Assembly (NCBI GenBank): GCA_021738345.1 | Contig: JAIPCE010000023.1 | Coordinates: 1-32,104, forward strand | Source of the DNA: Rhodoferax sp. | Lineage (GTDB): Bacteria; Pseudomonadota; Gammaproteobacteria; Burkholderiales; Burkholderiaceae_C | Reading direction: 5' to 3' | Length of the DNA stretch: 32,104 bases | In this document: positions 16,867-24,678 of the stretch, in pieces | Position numbering within the stretch: position 1 is the first letter of the stretch | Layout of the letters: every line of letters starts with the position of its first letter | Notes under the pieces: generated by a model | Databases searched by the model: none | Told to the model about the DNA's origin: nothing | What the model saw: only the letters and a program-made list of their open reading frames with translations | Program-made: the position numbers and the translations under genes

Positions 16867-18179
16867 TGCAGGCTGCTGGCCCCGAGACCCAGACTTTTAC
16901 CCGCGGACCGGACCGTCGGGCGCGGCCAGCCCAAACTGCGCCTGAGCACCGCGCTGCGGAGCGCCGTCAAACCGGTGTCAACTGGATTCCCTTGTTTCGC
17001 AATCTTGCTCCGGAGTCGGTGGAGGCCGTCCTGCGGGGGGCTGAAGTGGTGTTGCTACCGGCGGGCACGCCCTTGCTCAAGGCCGGCGAAACCAACAGCA
17101 CCGTCTACATTTTGCTGGGTGGCGAAGTGGCTGCATTTCTGGATACCCAGGCCGATGCACGTGCTGCGATCCAGATCGCAACCGGTGACTGCATCGGCGA
17201 ACTCTCGGCGATCGACGGCAAACCGGTGTCCGCGCTGGTGCTCGCCTTGACGGATGCGCGGGTGCTGAAGCTATCCAAGGAGGTATTCTGGAATGATTTG
17301 ATGACCTTGCCAGGCATTGCCGGCAACCTCATGGTCATGCTCACCGAGCGCATGCGCCGCACCAACGAAATCACGCTCGCGGCCCAGCGTGAACAGCTTG
17401 AGCTGATGCACCTGAAAAAAGAACTTGATGTTGCGCGCCGCTTGCAAGCGAGCATGCTGCCACTGGACCGCCCCTTGTTTCCTGATCGTCCAGAAATCGA
17501 ACTGTGCGGTCTCATGGAGCCAACCGACGATGTCGGAGGTGATCTGTTTGATGCGTTTTTCGTCGATGACCGGCATCTGTTCTTTTGCATCGGAGACGTC
17601 TCAGGTCATGGCATTGCCTCGGCCCTTTTCATGGCACGTGCCATCGGCCTGATGCGCATCCTGGCCATGGGCACCTTGCGACCCGACGAACTCCTCACTC
17701 AACTCAACGACCGCCTGTGTGTGGGTAACGACACCAATCTTTTTGTGACGCTGTTTTGCGGCTTTCTGGAGGTGCGGAGTCGGCGCATGGTTTACTCGAA
17801 TGGCGGACATGGCGCCCCGCTGTTGGTATCAGGCGGCAAGGCGCACTTTCTGGAGATTCCGAACGGGGTTTTGATCGGTGCGCTGGAAGACATGCGTTAC
17901 CAGTCCATGGAACGACAGCTTGAGCCGAACGATCTGTTGTTGTGCTTCACCGATGGCATGACCGAAGCCCACGATGCGTCAGGCGCCGAGTTTTCAGAAG
18001 AAAGTTGCCGACAATTGCTGCAAGAAGCACATGGCCTGCCGTTGCCGGACCTGCTCGACCTGATGCGCCAACGGGTCGGCGCGTTTACCGGCAGTGCGGC
18101 GCTTGAGGACGATTGCACCATGCTGGCTTTCCGCTGTCTCCAGGCGGAAGTTTCACCTGCCCATCCCCAAACCCAATGA
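16866..18179 (+). CDS. cNMP-fold/PP2C (SpoIIE/RsbU-type) serine phosphatase
   Basis: This 437-residue protein has an N-terminal cyclic-nucleotide-binding fold (about 42-160), a linker helix (about 172-198) and a SpoIIE-type PP2C phosphatase domain. Metal-binding motifs are intact: DDVGGDLFD (221-229), GDVSGHG (243-249), FTDGMTEA and EDDCTML. It should dephosphorylate the STAS protein and so switch partners. The cNMP phosphate-binding cassette reads GELSAIDGKPVSALV. The Arg that normally contacts the cyclic phosphate is missing, so cAMP binding is doubtful and another signal or protein-protein control is likely (inference). ATG 16866 overlaps the preceding TGA by one base. The gene overlaps the M20 hydrolase at its 3' end. 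Confidence 0.9.
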   Translation: MQAAGPETQTFTRGPDRRARPAQTAPEHRAAERRQTGVNWIPLFRNLAPESVEAVLRGAEVVLLPAGTPLLKAGETNSTVYILLGGEVAAFLDTQADARAAIQIATGDCIGELSAIDGKPVSALVLALTDARVLKLSKEVFWNDLMTLPGIAGNLMVMLTERMRRTNEITLAAQREQLELMHLKKELDVARRLQASMLPLDRPLFPDRPEIELCGLMEPTDDVGGDLFDAFFVDDRHLFFCIGDVSGHGIASALFMARAIGLMRILAMGTLRPDELLTQLNDRLCVGNDTNLFVTLFCGFLEVRSRRMVYSNGGHGAPLLVSGGKAHFLEIPNGVLIGALEDMRYQSMERQLEPNDLLLCFTDGMTEAHDASGAEFSEESCRQLLQEAHGLPLPDLLDLMRQRVGAFTGSAALEDDCTMLAFRCLQAEVSPAHPQTQ

Positions 18180-19378
18180 TCGATACGCCCACCATGACAC
18201 CGCGTTACAAAAGCTACTGCCAGATTCCAGACCTGGCCGACTCAGAAGAATTTCTGACACACATTCGGCGCCACCTGCACCAGCACCCGGAGCTTTCGTT
18301 CAAGGAACTTGCCACCGCAGAGCTTGTTGCCGGGCACTTGTCCGACTGGGGCTACGAAGTCGCCCGCAACGTGGGTGGACATGGGGTGGTGGGCCGGCTC
18401 AAAAATGGCGACGGTGCGCGCAGTGTCAGTCTGCGTGCGGACATGGACGCGCTGCCCATTCTGGAAGAAAACCCGGTACAGCACGCCAGCCGCCATGCCG
18501 GGGTCATGCACGCCTGCGGTCACGATGGCCACACCGCCATGCTGCTGGGCGCCGCACGCCACCTGGCCAGAACACGGCAGTTTTCGGGCACCGTCAACCT
18601 GGTGTTTCAGCCGGCCGAAGAGGCCGGACGCGACAGCGGGGCGCAGCGCATGATCGCTGATGGCTTGTTTGAGCGTTTTCCGTGCGATGCGATTTTTGGC
18701 CTGCATAACCACCCGGGTTACCCGGTCGGCACCTTCCTGTTTGGCAGCGGCCCCTTCATGTCCGCGTCTGACACGGTGCTGATCACCATTCATGGCCGCG
18801 GTGGCCATGCGGCACGGCCCCACCAGACTATCGACCCGATTCTGGTTGCGGGCAGTTTGGTAATGTCCTTGCAAACGGTCGTTTCGCGCAACATTGACCC
18901 GACACAGACCGCCATCGTAACCATCGGCACCCTAAATGCGGGCATTGCGACCAACGTCATCCCCGACCGCGCCACCATGGGCTTGAGCGTGCGATCCTTT
19001 AGCCCCGAAGTGCGCGCGCGGCTGCGTGAGCGCATCACCGAACTTGTCAGCTTGCAGGCGCAAAGCTATGGTGCGAGGGTCGAGATCGATTACCAGGAGG
19101 GCTATCCGGTGGTGGTCAATAGCGCCGCCGAGACCGAGTTTGCGCGGGAAGTCGCCACCGAGCTAGTCGGGCCCGAGCACAGCGTTTTCCCGTTCGGTCC
19201 GGTGACCGGCAGCGAAGACTTTGCCTACTACCTGCTGCACCGGCCGGGCTGCTTCCTGCGCCTGGGCAATGGCGAAGCCGGCGCCATGCTGCACAACCCG
19301 AAGTACGACTTTAACGACAGCAACCTGACCATCGGCGCAGCCTACTGGACCCGCTTGGTGGAGAAGTTCCTGGACTGA
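18176..19378 (+). CDS. M20D metallo-amidohydrolase (hippurate hydrolase/N-acyl amino acid hydrolase type)
   Basis: This 400-residue peptidase M20D-family protein has RADMDALP (88-95), the metal-binding HACGHDGHT (112-120), the catalytic pair in QPAEEAG (E148/E149), GLHNHP, the dimer-domain GRGGHAARPH and the C-terminal metal ligand region PVTGSEDFAYY. The family hydrolyses amide bonds of N-acyl amino acids, hippurate, indole-acyl conjugates or N-acetyl-diaminopimelate; the substrate cannot be told from sequence. There is no signal peptide, so it is cytoplasmic. ATG 18176 overlaps the phosphatase stop (ATGA). An ATG six codons later is possible. Translational coupling to a partner-switching cassette is unusual for a metabolic hydrolase. 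Confidence 0.9.
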   Translation: MIDTPTMTPRYKSYCQIPDLADSEEFLTHIRRHLHQHPELSFKELATAELVAGHLSDWGYEVARNVGGHGVVGRLKNGDGARSVSLRADMDALPILEENPVQHASRHAGVMHACGHDGHTAMLLGAARHLARTRQFSGTVNLVFQPAEEAGRDSGAQRMIADGLFERFPCDAIFGLHNHPGYPVGTFLFGSGPFMSASDTVLITIHGRGGHAARPHQTIDPILVAGSLVMSLQTVVSRNIDPTQTAIVTIGTLNAGIATNVIPDRATMGLSVRSFSPEVRARLRERITELVSLQAQSYGARVEIDYQEGYPVVVNSAAETEFAREVATELVGPEHSVFPFGPVTGSEDFAYYLLHRPGCFLRLGNGEAGAMLHNPKYDFNDSNLTIGAAYWTRLVEKFLD

Positions 19379-19498
19379 CCGCGCACGCCCCATACAAGCC
19401 ATTCTTCTCATTGGATCGCTTGCCAGCATGATTTCGCTTGCACAAGAGCAGGGTCATGACTTGTGCATGTGGGTGGTGCAAGTCAAAGTGGCGTAAGA

Positions 19499-19516
19499 CT
19501 GTCACAATCTTGTCAT
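19499..19516 (+). promoter_or_regulatory. Pho box upstream of ppk1
   Basis: CTGTCAC, four bases, TTGTCAT matches the PhoB consensus of two CTGTCAT-like 7-mers at 11-bp periodicity. A -10-like TAACAA/TAACAAT begins at about 19526, ten bases after the box, where PhoB-dependent promoters place it. The box ends 47 bp before the ppk1 start. This predicts induction of polyphosphate synthesis under phosphate limitation (inference from a known regulon pattern). Confidence 0.7.
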
Positions 19517-19563
19517 ATCGGCTGTTAACAATCTGATGGCGATTTTCCTCGGCAAGGGTGTAC

Positions 19564-21672
19564 ATGTTGTCTTTTTTGCGCGGCTCACAGGTCGCAGCGG
19601 TTCCGGGCGAACCGGCGTTGCTGGATCGCGACCACAGCACGCTGGCGTTTAATGAGCGGGTGCTCGACTGGGCCGTGCGCGACGACGTTCCCCTGATGGA
19701 GCGGCTGCGCTATTTGTGTATTGTTTCGTCCAACCTCGATGAGTTCTTCGAGGTTCGGGCCGAACCGCATCTGGCAGCGCACCAGGCCAATGAGCGCACA
19801 GGGCAGTTCTCAGTGGAGTCATTCGTGCGCTTGTCCGACGCCGTGCATCGGCTGGTGGATAGCCAATATGCGCTTTACAACGAAAAGCTGATGCCGGCCT
19901 TTGAAGCGCAAGGCATCAAGATCATTGCGCACGGCGAACGTAACCCAGTGCAGCGGCATTGGGTCAAGCACTATTTTGAGCGCGAAGTGCGCCCTTTGCT
20001 GATTCCGGTGGGGCTCGATCCGTCGCATCCGTTCCCCCAAGTTGCCAATAAGACCTTGAATTTCATCGTGCGTCTCGTTGGCAAGGACGCGTTCGGGCGA
20101 GAAAACGAGATCGCTATCGTGAAGGTGCCTCGGGTGTTGCCGCGGCTGATTCGCATGCCCAACAAGGTGTCGGATGGCATGACCCTGCTGGCGTCATTGT
20201 CGAGCGTGATCCGCGCCCACCTCGCCGATTTGTTCCCCGGACGTACAGTCAGCCAGTTTTCTCAGTTTCGGGTGACACGGCACTCGGATTTGGCAGTCGA
20301 CGAGGAAGATGTCAAGAATTTGCGCACCGCGCTGCGTCAGGGCCTGGTGCACCGCCATTACGGCCAGGCGGTGCGACTTGAGGTGTCCGCAGGCTGCTCG
20401 GACTATCTGTCACAGTTCTTGCTCAAGCAGTTTGAGCTACCGCCCAAGGCCTTGTATCGGGTGCATGGACCGGTGAATCTGGTGCGTCTGACCCAACTGA
20501 TCGACCTGCTGGACCGCCCAGACCTGTGTTTTCCGATCTACACCGCGGCCTTCCCCTTGCAGTTGAACCAGTCAAAGTCGATTTTTGAGCAGCTCAAGCG
20601 CAACGATGTTCTGATTCACCAACCGTTCGAGAGTTTTGACGGCGTCCTTGAGTTTTTGCGTGAGGCAGTGCATGACCCCCACGTGCTAGCCATCAAGCAG
20701 ACGATTTACCGCACCGGTACTGACTCTGAGCTGATGGACTTGTTGCGCGAGGCGGTGCGCCGTGGCAAGGAGGTGACCGTGGTGGTGGAGCTGAAGGCAC
20801 GCTTTGACGAGGAGGCCAATATCAACTGGGCCGAAATGCTGGAGTCGATTGGTGCGCAGGTGGTGTATGGCGTCGTGGGGCTAAAGACCCACGCCAAAAT
20901 GATGCTGATCACCCGACGAGAAGGCAAGGCGCTCAAGCGCTACGGGCACCTGTCTACCGGCAATTACAACCCCCGAACTGCCAGGCTCTACACCGACATC
21001 AGCCATATCACTGCTGACACCGCGCTCACCAATGATATGGAGCATGTTTTTGTACATCTGGCCAGCCAAAGCAAGTTGCCGCGTCTGGGCAAATTGTGGC
21101 TGGCACCGTTTCACTTGCATCGCAACCTGATCGAGAAAATCCAGCGGCTGGCCAAGGCTGCCCGCAACGGCAAGTCCACGCGAATTGTGGCCAAGATGAA
21201 CTCCCTGACCGACGAGGACCTGATTCGTAGCCTCATGCAGGCAGGCCGCGATGGGGTCAAAATCGACCTGATCGTCAGAGGGGCCTGCATGCTGCCAGCC
21301 CAGGTGCCGGGCCATACCGACAACATCCGCGTGCGCTCGATCATTGGGCGGTTTCTGGAGCACACCCGGGTTTTCTACTTCCGCTGTGGCGAGCTTGAAG
21401 ACCTGTATCTGTCTAGTGCCGACTGGATGAACCGCAACATGGTGCGGCGGGTAGAGTTGGCGTGGCCCATCACCGACCCCGACCAGCGTCAGCGCCTCGT
21501 CGATGAGTGCCTGGTGGCCTATCTCCATGACGGCATTGACGCCTGGCAGCTTGGGGCCGATGGACAGTACAGCCGGCAGATTCCCAGCGCAAAAAAAACC
21601 GCACACGGTGCGCAAGCCGCATTGATGGTCCGATACTCCCAGCAGGAGCCGCAGCGCGGCCGGAGTCAATGA
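19564..21672 (+). CDS. ppk1: Polyphosphate kinase 1
   Basis: This 702-residue protein is full length for Ppk1. It reversibly transfers the gamma phosphate of ATP to polyphosphate. The N-terminal helical domain begins NERVLDWA and contains the hallmark LRYLCIVSSNLDEFFEVR. The catalytic PLD-like halves contain GLKTHAKMMLI with His443 (the autophosphorylated histidine, equivalent to E. coli His435), YGHLSTGNYNPRTARLYTDIS, MNSLTDEDLIRSLMQAG, and EHTRVFYF with His600 (equivalent to His592). ATG 19564 was chosen because AAGG lies 7 bases upstream; GTG 19558 is also in frame. A Pho box precedes it, and sixA follows 20 bp after its stop, a pairing common in related bacteria. The protein acts in the cytoplasm at the membrane. 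Confidence 0.97.
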   Translation: MLSFLRGSQVAAVPGEPALLDRDHSTLAFNERVLDWAVRDDVPLMERLRYLCIVSSNLDEFFEVRAEPHLAAHQANERTGQFSVESFVRLSDAVHRLVDSQYALYNEKLMPAFEAQGIKIIAHGERNPVQRHWVKHYFEREVRPLLIPVGLDPSHPFPQVANKTLNFIVRLVGKDAFGRENEIAIVKVPRVLPRLIRMPNKVSDGMTLLASLSSVIRAHLADLFPGRTVSQFSQFRVTRHSDLAVDEEDVKNLRTALRQGLVHRHYGQAVRLEVSAGCSDYLSQFLLKQFELPPKALYRVHGPVNLVRLTQLIDLLDRPDLCFPIYTAAFPLQLNQSKSIFEQLKRNDVLIHQPFESFDGVLEFLREAVHDPHVLAIKQTIYRTGTDSELMDLLREAVRRGKEVTVVVELKARFDEEANINWAEMLESIGAQVVYGVVGLKTHAKMMLITRREGKALKRYGHLSTGNYNPRTARLYTDISHITADTALTNDMEHVFVHLASQSKLPRLGKLWLAPFHLHRNLIEKIQRLAKAARNGKSTRIVAKMNSLTDEDLIRSLMQAGRDGVKIDLIVRGACMLPAQVPGHTDNIRVRSIIGRFLEHTRVFYFRCGELEDLYLSSADWMNRNMVRRVELAWPITDPDQRQRLVDECLVAYLHDGIDAWQLGADGQYSRQIPSAKKTAHGAQAALMVRYSQQEPQRGRSQ

Positions 21673-21692
21673 TGTGTTCAGGAATTACCAAA

Positions 21693-22154
21693 ATGGACCT
21701 TGTTTTGTGGCGACATGCCGAGGCAGTGGATGCGGCCCCGGGCCAGCCTGACCTGCTTCGCAGGCTGACCCCAAAAGGAGAAAGGCAGGCGTCAAGGGTG
21801 GGCGCCTGGTTGGACCGCCAGTTGCCAGATGGCGCCAAAATATGGGTCAGTCCGGCCAAACGCACGGACCAAACTGCCAAAGCGCTTGGGCGCAAATACA
21901 GCACCACGGACCTGTTGCAGCCGCAATGCAACATGGAGCAACTGTTGGAACTGGTGCAATGGCCCGGCGGTAAACGCTGCGTGGTGGTGGTAGGTCACCA
22001 GCCCGTGCTGGGTCAGACCCTGTCGCACCTTCTGGGATTTTCAGAAAAGGAATGTGCGATCAAAAAAGGGGGCCTTTGGTGGCTGCGATGTCGGGAGCAT
22101 CCCTTGGGCAACAAAACCGCAGTGGTCACCGTGCAGGCGCCAGAATTTCTTTAG
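21693..22154 (+). CDS. sixA: Phosphohistidine phosphatase SixA
   Basis: This 153-residue histidine-phosphatase-superfamily protein begins MDLVLWRHAEA with catalytic His8 in the RHG-like motif, then LTPKGERQA, SPAKRTDQTA and the second active-site His in VVGHQPVLGQ. SixA removes phosphate from phosphohistidine on proteins such as Hpt domains or NPr. ATG 21693 was chosen because family members start at this point and AGGA lies about 9 bases upstream. An in-frame ATG at 21669 overlaps the ppk1 stop (ATGA) and would add eight residues. It is probably co-transcribed with ppk1. Confidence 0.9.
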   Translation: MDLVLWRHAEAVDAAPGQPDLLRRLTPKGERQASRVGAWLDRQLPDGAKIWVSPAKRTDQTAKALGRKYSTTDLLQPQCNMEQLLELVQWPGGKRCVVVVGHQPVLGQTLSHLLGFSEKECAIKKGGLWWLRCREHPLGNKTAVVTVQAPEFL

Positions 22155-22172
22155 GGGCGACACTCGGACACC

Positions 22173-22336
22173 CTAGTGCCTACTTGCATTAGTCTTGCTA
22201 CTTTCAAAGCGCTGGGCATTTTGCATGACGTCGTTACTAATGCTCGCAATAGCAAGCTATTACTGCGCTTTGCGCCTAATTCTGCAAGTCCCCAACGCTT
22301 CTCTGAGTGAGGCAGACCTATGCAAGTAGGCACTAG
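22173..22336. mobile_element. 164-bp MITE-like element with perfect 17-bp terminal inverted repeats
   Basis: CTAGTGCCTACTTGCAT at 22173-22189 is repeated exactly in inverse orientation at 22320-22336, and weaker complementarity runs inward for several more bases. The centre holds a small palindrome, AATAGCAAGCTATT (22248-22261). The element has no coding capacity. No clear target duplication was seen. It sits between sixA and the 3' end of hns and accounts for most of this 280-bp gene-free stretch; the rest (22337-22434) shows nothing convincing. It differs from the palindromic elements at 13269 and 24679. Confidence 0.65.
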
Positions 22337-22434
22337 CAATATCTGGCCCACAAATGAAAAACCAGCAATCGATCTCGCAAGACCTGTTGCTGGTGGTCAA
22401 AAAAACGCTGCTAAACAGGCGGGCTGCTGCTGCT

Positions 22435-22821
22435 TTAGGGGTTGTAGGGTTCTTGCGATGGGTTAATCGCAAAGTCTTCTTTCATTTTGCCAGCATCGAT
22501 ATGCAACTTTAGCCACTTGGGCGTCAAGCCCCGACCGGTCCACTCTTCACCATTGGGTCCACGGTATTTTGCGGCGACCTTTGTCGATGCTGGGGATTTC
22601 TCTTTTTTGGTCTTGGTTTTCTTTTCAGAACTTTCTACTGCGGCGAGCTTTTTGGACTTGCGTCCAGGCAAAGTAGTCTGGAGGTCTTTGATCGTTATAC
22701 CAAAAGCCTGCATCTTGGCTTTTATGTCAACCACGGTTTGAGCAAACTCTTTGGTACGAATCTCTGAGGCCTGTTTTTGCAGCTTTGCAATTTCTGACTG
22801 AATTTCCAGTAGTTTGGACAT
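22435..22821 (-). CDS. H-NS family nucleoid protein
   Basis: This 128-residue protein has an N-terminal coiled-coil oligomerisation region (LLEIQSEIAKLQKQASEIRT), a Lys-rich linker and the C-terminal H-NS DNA-binding motif YRGPNGEEWTGRGLTPKWLK. Such Bvg/Burkholderia-type H-NS proteins bind AT-rich DNA and silence horizontally acquired genes. It has a good promoter (TTGACA, 16 bp, TAAAAT) and an AGGA ribosome site. It is separated from the copper chaperone gene upstream by 175 bp. Its presence next to repeats and mobile DNA is worth noting, but it is probably one of several paralogues in the genome (inference). Confidence 0.92.
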   Translation of the reverse strand: MSKLLEIQSEIAKLQKQASEIRTKEFAQTVVDIKAKMQAFGITIKDLQTTLPGRKSKKLAAVESSEKKTKTKKEKSPASTKVAAKYRGPNGEEWTGRGLTPKWLKLHIDAGKMKEDFAINPSQEPYNP

Positions 22822-22848
22822 AGTGTTCCTGTAGTTATTGACGGGCAG

Positions 22849-22876
22849 ATTTTATTCTAATCTGAATTACTGTCAA
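22849..22876 (-). promoter_or_regulatory. Sigma-70 promoter of the H-NS gene
   Basis: On the minus strand, TTGACA (22876-22871) is followed after 16 bp by TAAAAT (22854-22849), a near-consensus pair. It ends 27 bp before the ATG at 22821. ACAGGAACACT just before the ATG supplies the ribosome site. Confidence 0.65.
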
Positions 22877-22996
22877 AGATACCGTAATTTACCGACTCCA
22901 AGACTAAAAGGTGCAAAACTCAGGGCGAGGTTTTTGCTGCTAACGTGGAGAGCCTTTGAAATCGAATTCAAACGGGGCTGACAAAGCCGGGGTTTT

Positions 22997-23506
22997 CTAA
23001 GGTTTTGTGCCCGGCATACCGTGCATGGAATGGTCCATGGCAGCAGGTTTGGCCATGCCACCAGGGCTCATCATCAAGGCAGGTAACTTCAATTCGAGTT
23101 TGCTCTCGACCCCTTTGGTATCTTTGAACAGAAGCGTCACGGGAACCATACTGTCTTTAACCAAAGGCTGCTTCAAATCCATCAACATAATGTGATAGCC
23201 ACCGGGACGCAGTTCAACCGGCTTGCCTGCGGGCAGTTCCAGCCCCCCTTTGACTTCCGCCATTTTCATCACGTTGCCATCCATCTTCATTTCATGCACC
23301 TCGGAGATGCCGGCAATCGGTGAGACCGCGCCGATCAGACGGGTACCGTTTTGGGCAGTGAGTGTCATGAACGCGCCGGTGGCCATCTGGCCTTTGACGG
23401 TGGCGCGTGCCCAGGCGTTGTGTACCTTGACTACGTCATCAGCAGCCAACGCTCCCAGGGAAAGTGCAGCCACGGCGAGTGCCGTTACCAAGGGTTTGAA
23501 TTTCAT
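22997..23506 (-). CDS. Periplasmic copper chaperone PCu(A)C
   Basis: This 169-residue protein has a signal peptide (MKFKPLVTALAVAALSLGALA). The DUF461/PCu(A)C fold has copper ligands H71, M82, H105 and M107 in ISEVHEMKM, VMKM and PGGYHIMLMDL. The family binds Cu(I) outside the membrane and delivers it to the CuA site of cytochrome oxidase, often with a Sco protein. The C-terminal tail is extended and Met/His-rich (MMSPGGMAKPAAMDHSMHGM), a likely second copper-binding arm. AAAGGAAG before the ATG is a good ribosome site. The racemase gene lies 15 bp upstream on the same strand. No sco gene is adjacent. Confidence 0.92.
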   Translation of the reverse strand: MKFKPLVTALAVAALSLGALAADDVVKVHNAWARATVKGQMATGAFMTLTAQNGTRLIGAVSPIAGISEVHEMKMDGNVMKMAEVKGGLELPAGKPVELRPGGYHIMLMDLKQPLVKDSMVPVTLLFKDTKGVESKLELKLPALMMSPGGMAKPAAMDHSMHGMPGTKP

Positions 23507-23521
23507 CGCGCTTCCTTTTAT

Positions 23522-24244
23522 TTAATGGGGCCGAGCAGGGTCGGAGTAAGAAAATGAGTCCAGTGCCATATCGGCAGCAGCTAGTGCATGGATTGCTGTG
23601 GTGTCAAAAAGCGGCAGGGTGGCATGCTCCTGTTGTATCAAAAGGGAAATTTCTGTGCAGCCCAGAATAATCGCCTGGGCACCCGAACGGGCCAGGTTTG
23701 CCATGGTGGTCTGGTAGGCTGCACGCGACGCAGGCAATATCTGTCCCAGGCAGAGCTCGTTGTAAATGATGGTGTGCACCAGTTCACGTTCTTGCTCTGT
23801 TGGCACAAGCACCGCCAAACCCCGGCGCTCCAGGCGTTGCCGGTAAAAGTCTTGTTCCATGGTGAAGCGCGTGCCTAGCAGGCCGACCACCGAATGGCCG
23901 GCGTGCTGAATCTGTTGCGCGGTGGGATCGGCAATGTGCAGCAACGGAATCGCTACAGCTGACTCAATGGTCGAAGCCACTTTGTGCATGGTGTTGGTAC
24001 ACAAAACCAGAAAGTCGGCACCAGCCAGCTCCAGCGAGCGGGCGGCCTGTGCCAGCATGGCACCGGCCGCCACCCAGTCGCCCGCGTGTTGGAGCCTTTC
24101 AATGTCATGAAAATCCACGCTGTAGAGAATAACGCGGGCCGAGTGCAGGCCCCCAAGGCGCGCTTTGATGCGCTCGTTGATATGACGGTAGTATGGAACC
24201 GTCGATTCCCAGCTCATGCCACCAATAAGTCCAATGGTTTTCAT
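23522..24244 (-). CDS. Aspartate/glutamate racemase family protein (YgeA/RacX type)
   Basis: This 240-residue protein starts MKTIGLIGGMSWEST, the standard N-terminus of PLP-independent broad-specificity amino acid racemases. The two catalytic cysteines are present: C82 in LCTNTMHK and C196 in LGCTEIS. The family interconverts L- and D-amino acids (Asp, Glu, homoserine, Lys and others, depending on the member) in the cytoplasm. ATG 24244 was chosen over the in-frame ATG at 24250 and over a longer form, because family members begin at MKTIG. It is followed after 15 bp by the PCu(A)C gene, an odd functional pairing that may only reflect read-through. Confidence 0.9.
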   Translation of the reverse strand: MKTIGLIGGMSWESTVPYYRHINERIKARLGGLHSARVILYSVDFHDIERLQHAGDWVAAGAMLAQAARSLELAGADFLVLCTNTMHKVASTIESAVAIPLLHIADPTAQQIQHAGHSVVGLLGTRFTMEQDFYRQRLERRGLAVLVPTEQERELVHTIIYNELCLGQILPASRAAYQTTMANLARSGAQAIILGCTEISLLIQQEHATLPLFDTTAIHALAAADMALDSFSYSDPARPH

Positions 24245-24273
24245 CCCCATACCATAACCCGAAACGGCGGCGA

Positions 24274-24441
24274 ATCTGGCAGCTTGCATCGCGCTCTGCA
24301 AAGAATACCCACTCCGTCAGTGCAGCGCTGCAGGCCGACATCCTGCTGCTCGCCATCGCCAATCACCGCGAGGCCAAACATCTCATGCAGGACTGGACGG
24401 ATGAAACCGAAAGACTGATGGACGCCCAACTGCCTCGCTGA
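24274..24441 (+). pseudogene. Possible 3' remnant of an unrecognised gene
   Basis: The plus strand reads, without an obvious start, a helical stretch that includes HSVSAALQADILLLAIANHR and WTDETERLMDAQLPR before a TGA at 24439. It looks protein-like and somewhat like the C-terminal helix bundle of ligand-binding GntR regulators, but no family was recognised. It may be chance. The following 24442-24678 holds no gene. Confidence 0.25.
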
Positions 24442-24602
24442 CCATCCGAAACACCGCAGAGAAATTCATTCCAAGTGCGTCTGGCGACTTGTGGAATGTA
24501 AGTCCTGGTGGATTCGCCGCCACGACAGCACACGTGAGCCGGCGTTGGGGTGGTGGCACTCTGGCAGGATCAGGATGTCCTTAGCAAATAGGACCACTTG
24601 AG

Positions 24603-24624
24603 TTGATCGTCAAAAATAGATCAA
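24603..24624. promoter_or_regulatory. Inverted repeat, possible operator
   Basis: TTGATC, ten bases, GATCAA forms a perfect 6-bp dyad in gene-free DNA just before the second palindromic element. The spacing is wrong for FNR (which needs TTGAT-N4-ATCAA). No associated gene is identifiable, so it may be a leftover regulatory site or chance. Confidence 0.2.
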
Positions 24625-24678
24625 GATCAGCGTGCCGAAAGTATCATTTCCAGATTTTGCAATGCAGCCGAATCGCCT

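Noticed and set aside
20881-21669. 262-codon minus-strand ORF
   Set aside because: It lies opposite the catalytic half of ppk1 and has no family features.
22955-22972. 18-bp near-palindrome TTTGAAATCGAATTCAAA upstream of hns
   Set aside because: It matches 16 of 18 positions but is AT-rich and lies more than 100 bp before hns with no known regulator; kept only as a note.
24603-24624. FNR/Anr box
   Set aside because: The half-sites are separated by 10 bases instead of 4, so it does not fit FNR.
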